Shown here: piece by piece, positions 52,295 through 59,383 of the stretch
How the letters are laid out: each line of letters starts with the position of its first letter
Numbering within the stretch: the first letter of the stretch is position 1
Source: CAYINU01 sp964364855
Lineage (GTDB): Bacteria > Margulisbacteria > Marinamargulisbacteria > CAYINU01
Direction of reading: 5' to 3'
DNA length: 64,000 nt
Assembly (NCBI GenBank): GCA_964364855.1
Contig: CAYINU010000002.1
Location: forward strand, 10,823-74,822
Notes under the pieces: model-generated
Told to the model about the DNA's origin: nothing
Database searches by the model: none
What the model saw: only the letters and a program-made list of their open reading frames with translations
Position numbers and translations under genes: made by a program

Positions 52295-52648
52295 ATGCGA
52301 CACCGACGTGGAAATGCGAAATTAGGACGACCTACCGATCAGCGCTTGGCGATGATTCGCAGTTTGGTCAAAGGGTTATTTGAAAACGGCCGGATCGAGA
52401 CCACCGTTGATCGCGCGAAAGCGGCTCGACGTGTCGCCGAACAATTGGTGACCTTGGGAAAAAAGGGAGATCTGACGTCGCGGCGCCGTGCATTGCAAAT
52501 TCTGCCGAATGCCGACGTGGTTAAGCTGATTTTTGCCGAAACTGCTCCTCGCTTTAACGATCGACCCGGTGGCTATACTCGCATCGTTCGCACTGGATTT
52601 CGCCGTGGTGACGCTGCGGAGATGTCATTGCTCGAATTTGTTGCCTAG
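52295..52648 (+). CDS. rplQ: 50S ribosomal protein L17
   Basis: 117 residues, MRHRRGNAKLGRPTDQRLAM to the family ending RRGDAAEMSLLEFVA. The stop TAG (52646-52648) lies inside the left end of an inverted-repeat element, so the element inserted at or just past the end of this gene. Confidence 0.96.
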   Translation: MRHRRGNAKLGRPTDQRLAMIRSLVKGLFENGRIETTVDRAKAARRVAEQLVTLGKKGDLTSRRRALQILPNADVVKLIFAETAPRFNDRPGGYTRIVRTGFRRGDAAEMSLLEFVA

Positions 52649-53573
52649 AGCTGGTCTCATAAATAGGGAAGCCGTCTCAGAAAGGTTCCAGGCAAGGCAT
52701 CCTGAGTACGACGCGCGGAGCGTACTTCCTGTACGTGAGCACGTCGCACGCAAGGATAACGCAACATGGGGCATTTATGAGAGGGCTTCTAGGTATCAAC
52801 TTACCATTGCATACGATGGGTCTGGTTTTGCAGGATTTCAAAAGCAAACGCAGAAGCGGACAGTCCAGGGTGAACTGGAGGATCGGTTTGGCAAGGTTTT
52901 TGGCGAATTTAGCCTAACCTATGCCGGCCGTACGGATACTGGCGTGCACGCGGTCGGCCAGGTACTGACCTTGGAAATTGCGCAAGAGATGTCGGAAGCG
53001 CAATTAAGTCGTGCATTACAGGGCCAGTTGCCTAGCGATATTCAGTTAATGTCCGCAAAACAGCTATTGAAGCGCCGCCACGCCCGTTTTGATGCCAAAC
53101 GCCGGCAATACCGGTATGTCTTTACCAATGGCGATTTGCCGGTATATTTGCGGCCGTATGTGGCGCGCGTTCATTTTGCGCCGGACATCACGGTGTTCCC
53201 CCCGATCCGGACGCTGTTGGAAGGCACCCACGATTTTTCTAACTTCAAAAATACCGGATCCGATGAAACGCGGATGCAGAGGACCCTCTATCGGTTGGAG
53301 ATGGGCAAAAGATGGCATCGGTGTTTGTATGCGGACAAACGGTACGCTGTTTACTACATTGATATCGAGGCCGACGGGTTCTTGCGGCGCATGGTGCGCC
53401 ATATCGTGGGGGCAATATTTTCGGTTATGCAAGGCCGGCTTACGCTCGAACAACTGCGTTCAATATTGACAGAACCGGGTATTTTGAATAAACCTTATAC
53501 ACCAGCGCCCGCGCAAGGGCTGTGTTTGGTACACGTTGTGTACGACGAAGTGAATGAAGGAGATCCTGTATGA
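52641..53573 (+). CDS. truA: tRNA pseudouridine synthase A with repeat-derived N-terminus
   Basis: Enzyme that makes pseudouridines 38-40 in tRNA anticodon stems. The catalytic aspartate is in GRTDTGVHAVGQV and the core starts RYQLTIAYDGSG, which in relatives is at residue 2 or 3. Here no ATG, GTG or TTG occurs in frame near that point, because a 150-base inverted-repeat element occupies it. The nearest in-frame start is TTG at 52641, overlapping rplQ by 8 bases, giving about 51 extra residues encoded by the element. A rare ATT at 52773 is the alternative. The C-terminal end overlaps rplM in ATGA. Confidence 0.85.
   Translation: MPRAGLINREAVSERFQARHPEYDARSVLPVREHVARKDNATWGIYERASRYQLTIAYDGSGFAGFQKQTQKRTVQGELEDRFGKVFGEFSLTYAGRTDTGVHAVGQVLTLEIAQEMSEAQLSRALQGQLPSDIQLMSAKQLLKRRHARFDAKRRQYRYVFTNGDLPVYLRPYVARVHFAPDITVFPPIRTLLEGTHDFSNFKNTGSDETRMQRTLYRLEMGKRWHRCLYADKRYAVYYIDIEADGFLRRMVRHIVGAIFSVMQGRLTLEQLRSILTEPGILNKPYTPAPAQGLCLVHVVYDEVNEGDPV
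52644..52793. repeat. MITE-like inverted-repeat element, copy 1
   Basis: 150 bases bounded by imperfect terminal inverted repeats of pattern CCTAGA-N5-TCTCATAAAT (left) and its complement (right, ending TCTAGG). After the left end it shares GCCGTCTCAGAA with copy 2 at 57.0 kb. It contains a hairpin CGTAC/GTACG. No coding capacity of its own, but one frame is open and fused to truA. Confidence 0.7.
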
Positions 53574-54013
53574 ACAAGCAAAAATCGTATTATCCAAAGG
53601 CAGTGGACATCTCTCATGAATGGGTTCTCATCGATGCGGATGGGCTGGTACTGGGCCGGCTGGCAACCGAAATTGCACGTCGTGTCCGTGGCAAACACCG
53701 GGCCAATTTCACCCCTGGTGTAGACCAGGGCGACTTTGTTGTTGTCATTAATGCGGACAAGGTACGGGTAACCGGTCAAAAGACGACAGATAAGTTGTAT
53801 CACCGATATACCGGTTTCTCGGGGGGTGTGCGGACCCAGCGATTTTCGGAGGTATTGGCCAAGCATCCCACCCGGTTGGTTCAGCTTGCCGTACGTGGTA
53901 TGCTGCGCCAAAACCGGTTGCGCAAGAACTTGTTGGCCAAAGTCAAAATTTATGCAGGGGACCAGCATCCTCATGGTGCGCAAAATCCCAAGCCAGTGAC
54001 GATCCGCGCGTAG
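53570..54013 (+). CDS. rplM: 50S ribosomal protein L13
   Basis: 147 residues; WVLIDADGLVLGRLATEIAR and HPTRLVQLAVRGMLRQNRLR are typical. ATGA overlap with truA; pairs with rpsI. Confidence 0.97.
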   Translation: MNKQKSYYPKAVDISHEWVLIDADGLVLGRLATEIARRVRGKHRANFTPGVDQGDFVVVINADKVRVTGQKTTDKLYHRYTGFSGGVRTQRFSEVLAKHPTRLVQLAVRGMLRQNRLRKNLLAKVKIYAGDQHPHGAQNPKPVTIRA

Positions 54014-54033
54014 TAAGGAGAAAGTAAACACCC

Positions 54034-54687
54034 ATGCCTCGAAAATCAGACGCTGAAAAAGAAACCAAGAAAGCAGCCCCCACAAAAGCGGCTGCCAAAA
54101 GAGAACCGACTGCAAAGGCTGCCGCAAAACCTGCTGCTGCGAAAGCGGCGCCGAAGGCAAAAGCCGAAGCCAAGCCTGCCTCTAAGCCCGTCGCTAAGGC
54201 ATCTGCGACGAAAGCGGCACCCAAAGCTGTTGTGGCTGAAAAAACGGCTATGCCCGTTGTCAAAAAGCCGCGCAAGGCATCTGTCGGATTAAAAGTGCCT
54301 GCTGGTGCCTTTTATGGTACAGGTCGCCGCAAATCCTCTATCGCACGTGTCTGGGTATTCCCTGGATCTGGCAGAGTGGAAATCAACGGTCTGGGTGGGC
54401 GCGATTATCTCAAACGGGACGTGTTGTTCGCCGAAATGCTAAAGCCCCTGACTGTTCTGGATCTGGGCAAAAAATACGACGTAAAAATGACAGCCAAAGG
54501 TGGTGGGCTTACTGGCCAAGCGGATGCTGGTAAATTGGGAGTGGCCCGTGCCCTAGTCGCCATGAACGAGACCTTTCGAAAGGCGCTTCGGGCCGAAGAT
54601 TTACTTACCCGGGATTCTCGCATCAAAGAGCGAAAGAAGTATGGCCGGAAGCGCGCGAGAAAAGGGTTCCAGTACCGCAAACGGTAA
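54034..54687 (+). CDS. rpsI: 30S ribosomal protein S9 with long Lys/Ala-rich N-terminus
   Basis: 217 residues against a usual ~130. The last ~130 residues are normal S9 (FYGTGRRKSSIARVWVFPG to the universal ending KKYGRKRARKGFQYRKR that touches P-site tRNA). The first ~85 residues are Lys/Ala/Pro repeats resembling histone H1-like tails (for example KAAAKPAAAKAAPKAKAEAK). The ATG has AAGGAGA upstream and the frame is open without gaps, so the extension is real. Its role is unknown. Confidence 0.94.
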   Translation: MPRKSDAEKETKKAAPTKAAAKREPTAKAAAKPAAAKAAPKAKAEAKPASKPVAKASATKAAPKAVVAEKTAMPVVKKPRKASVGLKVPAGAFYGTGRRKSSIARVWVFPGSGRVEINGLGGRDYLKRDVLFAEMLKPLTVLDLGKKYDVKMTAKGGGLTGQADAGKLGVARALVAMNETFRKALRAEDLLTRDSRIKERKKYGRKRARKGFQYRKR

Positions 54688-54691
54688 GCCG

Positions 54692-55870
54692 ATGTATCGT
54701 ATTGGCACGTTTAATAAGATTTCCCCTCGGGGATTGGATCAATTTTCCGAAGATGATCGGTTCGTTCTGGAAAAAGAAAGCACCGATGTCGATGCCATCG
54801 TGGTTCGCAGTCACAGCTTGCTGGACGCCACCTTGGGCAGCGGCGTAAAAGCCATTGGTCGCGCCGGTGCCGGTGTGAATAACATTCCTGTGGATCGGTG
54901 CACCCAAGATGGCATCGTGGTTTTTAACACACCTGGTGCCAATGCCAATGCCGTCAAGGAACTGGTGTTAGCAGGGTTACTGTTGACTGCTCGTGACATT
55001 GTCGGGGGGGTAGAGTTTGTCAAAGGCCTCAAAGGCAAAGGTAAAGAAATCTCGGGTATCGTAGAGAAAAACAAATCCAATTTTGTGGGCATTGAACTGA
55101 TCGGAAAACGCCTGGGCGTGATGGGTCTCGGCGCCATCGGTACAATGGTGGCCAACGATGCCATCAGCTTGGGTATGACGGTGGAGGGCTATGATCCCTT
55201 TATTTCCGTAGACTGGGCATGGCGCCTCTCCAAAGAGGTAAAACGGGCCGAGTCGCTGGAAAAGATGCTCAGGTCCGTGGACTTTTTGACCATCCACGTT
55301 CCTTTGGTTGCGGATACCCGTGGCTTTTTAAACGCGTCTCGACTAAAGCATCTCAAAAAATCGGCCGTGCTCCTCAACTTTTCTCGCTCCGAAGTGGTGG
55401 TTGAGGCCGACATCATCTCTGCGCTAAATGGCGGGGTTTTCCGAAAGTACATTTGTGATTTCCCCAGCGAGGCGTTGCTGGGTACGCCGAACGCCGTATG
55501 TCTGCCGCATCTGGGCGCTTCGACCCACGAAGCCGAAGAAAACTGTGCGGTAATGATCGCTCAGCAACTCAAAGACTTTTTGCTTTATGGCAATATTCGC
55601 AATTCCGTGAACTTCCCGACTTGTGTGATGGAGCCTACTTCTGATGCGCGCCTCACCATCATCAACCGAAACGTACCCAATATGGTGGGTCAGATCACCA
55701 CGGTGATTGCCGAACACAAGGGCAACATTTCCGAAATGATGAACAAGAGCCGTGGGGATGTGGCTTACAACATCGTTGATTTTTCCGGCATCAAAAATAC
55801 CAAAGCGCTGATCGCCGATCTGCAAAAAGTAGACGGTATCGTCAACGTACGGTTAATCGCGGGGGCATAA
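54692..55870 (+). CDS. serA: D-3-phosphoglycerate dehydrogenase, short ACT form
   Basis: 392 residues; oxidises 3-phosphoglycerate in serine synthesis. The NAD site is VMGLGAIGTMVA; catalytic Arg, Glu and His lie in NFSRSEVV, CDFPSEA and CLPHLGAST. A C-terminal ACT domain (about residues 315-392) suggests feedback by serine or another amino acid. It starts 4 bases after rpsI, so it is read with the ribosomal genes. No serC is adjacent. Confidence 0.92.
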   Translation: MYRIGTFNKISPRGLDQFSEDDRFVLEKESTDVDAIVVRSHSLLDATLGSGVKAIGRAGAGVNNIPVDRCTQDGIVVFNTPGANANAVKELVLAGLLLTARDIVGGVEFVKGLKGKGKEISGIVEKNKSNFVGIELIGKRLGVMGLGAIGTMVANDAISLGMTVEGYDPFISVDWAWRLSKEVKRAESLEKMLRSVDFLTIHVPLVADTRGFLNASRLKHLKKSAVLLNFSRSEVVVEADIISALNGGVFRKYICDFPSEALLGTPNAVCLPHLGASTHEAEENCAVMIAQQLKDFLLYGNIRNSVNFPTCVMEPTSDARLTIINRNVPNMVGQITTVIAEHKGNISEMMNKSRGDVAYNIVDFSGIKNTKALIADLQKVDGIVNVRLIAGA

Positions 55871-55882
55871 TTCCGCTGCAAT

Positions 55883-55918
55883 TCGGCGCTGTACATCGCC
55901 GATTATTTTAACTTTTAA
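55883..55918 (+). terminator. Possible terminator after serA
   Basis: Stem TCGGCG (55883-55888) / CGCCGA (55897-55902) with an 8-base loop, followed by a T-rich run. A moderately strong intrinsic terminator. Confidence 0.55.
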
Positions 55919-55924
55919 CTGTAA

Positions 55925-56365
55925 GTGCGATTTAAAGGAACACTAAACACATGGTGCACAAGCTATCAAAAACTGTCTGAAGTAGAGGCCGGTACCCGGA
56001 CCCACCACATGCTAACTGCGGTTCGGATGGATATCATTTATCGGGTTCGTGAATTGCTGTATCTGACGCACCTTTCCGCATTTCCGATGGAATTGAACGG
56101 CACTCCATTTGCTGGTATCATCGCGGATACCATTCACGAGGTATTGGACTATTTTGCGCAGCATCCCACGGAACAGTTAAAGTGGAGCCGCGAAGAAAAG
56201 CGACGCCTCAAATGGTTGGCCACCGTGGGTTTGCATAAAACGGCACTCGAGCGGGCCCTTGCCAAGGCGCAGCACAAAAAGGATACGGCTCGGGTTTCCC
56301 AGTTAACCGAACTTCGAAAATGGGTCGTAGCGGCCTCCGCGGGCGTGGTCGGCAGAACGGGATAG
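55925..56365 (+). CDS. Unknown helical protein
   Basis: Up to 146 residues, not recognised. Predicted mostly helical and basic, with KWSREEKRRLKWLA and a Lys/Arg-rich C-terminal half. The GTG start at 55925 has no ribosome site; the first internal Met (of HHMLTAVRMDI, near 56009) may be the true start, giving about 118 residues. It lies 10 bases before the cyclophilin gene. Confidence 0.55.
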   Translation: MRFKGTLNTWCTSYQKLSEVEAGTRTHHMLTAVRMDIIYRVRELLYLTHLSAFPMELNGTPFAGIIADTIHEVLDYFAQHPTEQLKWSREEKRRLKWLATVGLHKTALERALAKAQHKKDTARVSQLTELRKWVVAASAGVVGRTG

Positions 56366-56375
56366 GGAGTGTTAG

Positions 56376-56969
56376 ATGATTAAAAAGTGGGTCATGACCG
56401 TCGTTGCATTAGGTTTATTAGGAGGCACTATGAGCGCAGCTGTAAATCCCCAGGTTAAATTTCACACGTCGGCCGGTGATTTTGTGGTGGAATTGTACCC
56501 CCAAAAAGCGCCCAAAACCGTGGCCAATTTCCTGACGTATGTTAAAGAGGGTTTTTACAATGGCGTCATTTTTCATCGCGTGATTCCGGGTTTTATGGTC
56601 CAAGGGGGAGGCTTTACCTCGGATATGCACCAAAAAGAAACCCGAGATCCCATCGTCAACGAGGCGGACAATGGCCTCGCCAATGAGGTTGGAACCATCG
56701 CCATGGCGCGCACCGGTGACCCCAATAGTGCCACGGCCCAGTTTTTTATCAACGTGGCCAATAACACCTTTTTGAATTTCAAAAATCCGACACCCTCCGG
56801 CATCGGTTACGCCGTGTTTGGCAAAGTGATTAAGGGCTACGACGTCGTGGAAAAAATCTCCCATGTCAAAACCACGACCTTTGGACCCTTTGGCGATGTG
56901 CCGGCGGAAGACGTGACTATTCTGTCGGTGACAGAGGTTCCGTCTAAGAGGGTGTCTGAAAAGCCGTGA
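56376..56969 (+). CDS. ppiA: Exported cyclophilin-type peptidyl-prolyl isomerase
   Basis: 197 residues. A signal peptide ([17 protein letters not shown], cut near SA-AV) leads into a cyclophilin domain with [27 protein letters not shown] and GYAVFGKV. It assists folding outside the cytoplasm. The last residues (RVSEKP) run into a repeat-like sequence, so the natural end may have been altered. Confidence 0.93.
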   Translation: MIKKWVMTVVALGLLGGTMSAAVNPQVKFHTSAGDFVVELYPQKAPKTVANFLTYVKEGFYNGVIFHRVIPGFMVQGGGFTSDMHQKETRDPIVNEADNGLANEVGTIAMARTGDPNSATAQFFINVANNTFLNFKNPTPSGIGYAVFGKVIKGYDVVEKISHVKTTTFGPFGDVPAEDVTILSVTEVPSKRVSEKP

Positions 56970-57040
56970 TGCGGCGTCATCGCTCACCTTCGCGTGTTCA
57001 CTGTAGCGCTGCTACAGCTCCGCGCGCTCAGGCTTGCAAA
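56970..57040. repeat. REP-like palindromic sequence after the cyclophilin gene
   Basis: GC-rich non-coding tract containing the perfect hairpin CTGTAGC-GCT-GCTACAG (57001-57017). No T run. Together with the next element it fills a 358-base gene-free interval (56970-57327). Confidence 0.5.
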
Positions 57041-57274
57041 CTAGAACCCATCTCATAAAACCCAAAGGCCGTCTCAGAATGGCGTCAGGGAGTTCTCTGT
57101 GAGCACAAAACGGGGAGCATAGCGGCGCTATGTGTGAGGAGCATAGCGACGGAACCGTAGACTCGAGGTGCCCAATGGCACGTCGGGTCAAGGCTGCCCG
57201 GCTGGGCGGAGCCCATGAAGGGCATTTTGAGCGGAGCAGAGGGCACCATGGCGGTATTATGAGATGGCCTCTAG
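57041..57274. repeat. MITE-like inverted-repeat element, copy 2
   Basis: 234 bases. The left end CTAGAACCCATCTCATAAAA and the complement of the right end CTAGAGGCCATCTCATAATA match at 17 of 20 positions. Internal GCCGTCTCAGAA is shared with copy 1 at 52.7 kb. No open frame of note. Confidence 0.7.
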
Positions 57275-57327
57275 AAGATATTTATAATAATATGTATACT
57301 TAGCCATATAAATGAAAGGCTCGAATT

Positions 57328-57612
57328 GTGGGAACTGATTTTGAATGGGACGAAAAGAAAAATCTTGAGAATCAGAGAAAACATTGCCTTTCCTTTGAAT
57401 TTGCACAGAAAGCATTTTTTGATTCAGATCGGGTAATTGCAGAGGATGTTGGACACAGTGCTGAAGAAGAAATTCGGTATTATTGTTTTGGAAAGGTAGA
57501 TGGTGGAATTGTGACCGTAAGATTTACTTATCGAAATTCAAAAATCCGAATTATTGGGGCCGGATATTGGCGGAAAGGAAAGCAAATTTATGAAAAAGAA
57601 AATTCAATATAA
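57328..57612 (+). CDS. brnT: BrnT-family toxin
   Basis: 94-residue ribonuclease toxin of the RelE-like fold. FEWDEKKNLENQRKHCLSFE is the family start, with VTVRFTYRN and RIIGAGYWRKGK later. GTG start with GAAAGG upstream. AT-rich compared with the chromosome core. It overlaps brnA by 23 bases. Confidence 0.9.
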   Translation: MGTDFEWDEKKNLENQRKHCLSFEFAQKAFFDSDRVIAEDVGHSAEEEIRYYCFGKVDGGIVTVRFTYRNSKIRIIGAGYWRKGKQIYEKENSI

Positions 57613-57820
57613 GGATGAGCCAATCGGAAAGGTAAAAATCGTAAGAGATTTTTTGCCGGTACCAGCACTTTTAGTTCCCAAGGAAGAAACGGTTAAGGTT
57701 ACAATAGCCTTAAGTAAATCTAGTGTGGATTTTTTCAAAAAACAGGCGAAAGTCAATCATATTCATTATCAAAAAATGATTCGGGGGTTGTTGGATATTT
57801 ATACTGAGCGGTTTGCATAG
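57590..57820 (+). CDS. brnA: BrnA-family antitoxin
   Basis: 76 residues with a ribbon-helix-helix-like C-terminal half (VKVTIALSKSSVDFFKKQAK). The ATG at 57590 lies inside the end of brnT, the standard toxin-first BrnTA arrangement in which BrnA neutralises BrnT and represses the operon. Confidence 0.88.
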   Translation: MKKKIQYKDEPIGKVKIVRDFLPVPALLVPKEETVKVTIALSKSSVDFFKKQAKVNHIHYQKMIRGLLDIYTERFA

Positions 57821-57980
57821 TGAGCTCACGGGCAGAAATTCAGAATCCGCCGCGCGCTTTGTGGGTTCTGGCACGCCACAAATTCTCCCGACTTCGATCA
57901 CCGAACACACCTTAGGCACAAAACCCTGATTTTTGGGGCACTAAATCGGATAATTTGGTAGGTTGCTGTAAAATTCGTGG

Positions 57981-58412
57981 GTGCGAATCCGAGAAGTAAA
58001 AACTGGTTCGGGAAAACGTGCCGTTCAAGTGGTGTCGAAGCGCTATGGGAAGGTTACGGTTCATCGTCACATCGGAAGTTTTGGCACAGAGACTGAGCGA
58101 ACAGCCCTTTATTTAAAAGCGCAAGAATTTATTGAGAAAAATACGGGCCAGACGCGTTTGGGAGACTGGGCAGCACCAATCCATCTTTCGGAGATTGAAA
58201 TCACCGAAAGTCGTCCATTGTTTGTTTATGAGCTATTGTCTGGTGTCTACGACAAGATTGGATTGAATCGTTTTGCCGACCCAGCTATTAAAGATCTTGT
58301 TATCGGCCGCATTGTTTACCCAACGTCGAAATTAGAGTTACAAGAAATCCTATCCGAATACTTTGGCCGTCACTATGGCCGCAACCTCCTCCGATTGAAC
58401 TCCGCGACATGA
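57981..58412 (+). pseudogene. IS1634-type transposase, N-terminal remnant
   Basis: About 143 of the expected ~500 residues. It starts MRIREVKTGSGKRAVQVVSK and keeps HIGSFGTETE and IVYPTSKLE, typical of IS1634-family transposases. The DDE domain is missing: the frame ends in LLRLNSAT, and a different gene begins. The 160 bases before it are probably the IS left end; no intact terminal repeat could be seen. Confidence 0.7.
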
Positions 58413-58435
58413 TTAAACCAACATATCTGTGGGGC

Positions 58436-58464
58436 TTGCATTTATTTTCACTTTCGTTTATACT
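58436..58464 (+). promoter_or_regulatory. Promoter of the LexA-like gene
   Basis: TTGCAT (58436-58441), 17 bases, TATACT (58459-58464). Transcription would begin near 58471, only a few bases before ATG 58475, so the message is nearly leaderless. Confidence 0.6.
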
Positions 58465-58474
58465 TTTTTTACCT

Positions 58475-59113
58475 ATGCCAGAAATGCTTAACGACAACGA
58501 TAAAAAAGTTTACGCCCTTATCCGCAACCGGCTGGTTCACGATCAAGGCGCTCCTACACTTCGGGAGATTAACGAAGTTACCGGAAAATCTTCTCCAAGG
58601 TCGGCCATCCTTTCGCTTTTGCGACTTCAGGAAGCCGGACTCATTAAACGAGTAGGCAGAGAAATCCGACTTGTGAGTTTCGGACTCAAAGATAATCGCT
58701 CGATTTCGACAGTTGAGGTTCCGCTCGTGGGGTATATCGCAGCTGGAGCTCCCATGCTTGCGGAGGAAAACATAGAGGCAAGCATTCCAATATCAAGTGG
58801 ATTGGCTCGGCCGGGGTCAAAATATTTCTTACTGCGCGTTGTTGGTGACTCAATGAATGAAGCAAAAATTCGCGGTGAGAAAATAAAAAACGAAAGCATC
58901 GTTTTAGTTCGGCAGCAGTCTTCGGCCGAAGATGGGGATATAGTTGTTGCTCTTATTAACGACGAAGCAACTATAAAAATTCTAGAGCGAAAGGGAGGGG
59001 TGGTTATTCTTCGCCCAAAATCGTCCAAGGCAAGTTATAAACCAATAGTATTAACAGATAACTGTACCGTTCAGGGTGTTGTAGTTTCAGTATTGCCCCC
59101 TGACTTGTACTAA
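58475..59113 (+). CDS. LexA-like repressor with S24 self-cleaving domain
   Basis: 212 residues. A winged helix (about residues 10-70) leads to a peptidase S24 domain: cleavage site in YIAAGAPML (Ala-Gly), catalytic Ser in GDSMNEA and Lys in EATIKIL. All three are intact, so RecA-stimulated self-cleavage is expected. ATG 58475 fits the promoter; an upstream in-frame ATG at 58409 would put the promoter inside the gene. ATG 58484 is also possible. It could be the chromosomal LexA, but its place beside an IS remnant and a defence-like ATPase suggests an island regulator. Confidence 0.85.
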   Translation: MPEMLNDNDKKVYALIRNRLVHDQGAPTLREINEVTGKSSPRSAILSLLRLQEAGLIKRVGREIRLVSFGLKDNRSISTVEVPLVGYIAAGAPMLAEENIEASIPISSGLARPGSKYFLLRVVGDSMNEAKIRGEKIKNESIVLVRQQSSAEDGDIVVALINDEATIKILERKGGVVILRPKSSKASYKPIVLTDNCTVQGVVVSVLPPDLY

Positions 59114-59122
59114 ATAAATAAT

Positions 59123-59350
59123 ATGGCAAAAAATATTCACACAGTTTATAACTCAAATCGGCATATGTGGGAAAACAAACGTGAGGGTAGCGACCAACCT
59201 CTTTCTTCTCACCACACCAAGGAAAACGCACTAGATAGGGGAGAAAAAATCGCTGAAGAACGGGAAGTCGAACATTTCATACACGGCAAAGACGGAAAAA
59301 TTCAGGAACGCAATAGTTACGGGAACGATCCTTTTCCGCCACGGGGATAA
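59123..59350 (+). CDS. DUF2188-domain protein
   Basis: 75-residue small protein with the DUF2188 pattern (HTVYNSNRHMWENKREG, then HHTKENALDRGEKIAEER and HGKDGKIQERNSYGNDP). Function unknown. It lies 9 bases after the LexA-like gene, so the two are likely co-transcribed. Confidence 0.75.
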   Translation: MAKNIHTVYNSNRHMWENKREGSDQPLSSHHTKENALDRGEKIAEEREVEHFIHGKDGKIQERNSYGNDPFPPRG

Positions 59351-59383
59351 AATTATGTCAAAGAAAAATTATTTTAAATCCAC

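Noticed and set aside
55951..55980. Short ATG frame (MVHKLSKTV) before the unknown gene at 55.9 kb
   Set aside because: It has a weak ribosome site but only 9 codons; a frameshifted true start of the next gene is possible but cannot be shown.
57041..57330. tRNA-Val attachment-site duplication at the far edge of the island
   Set aside because: I looked for a second copy of the tRNA 3' end near 57.0-57.3 kb and found none, and no integrase is present.
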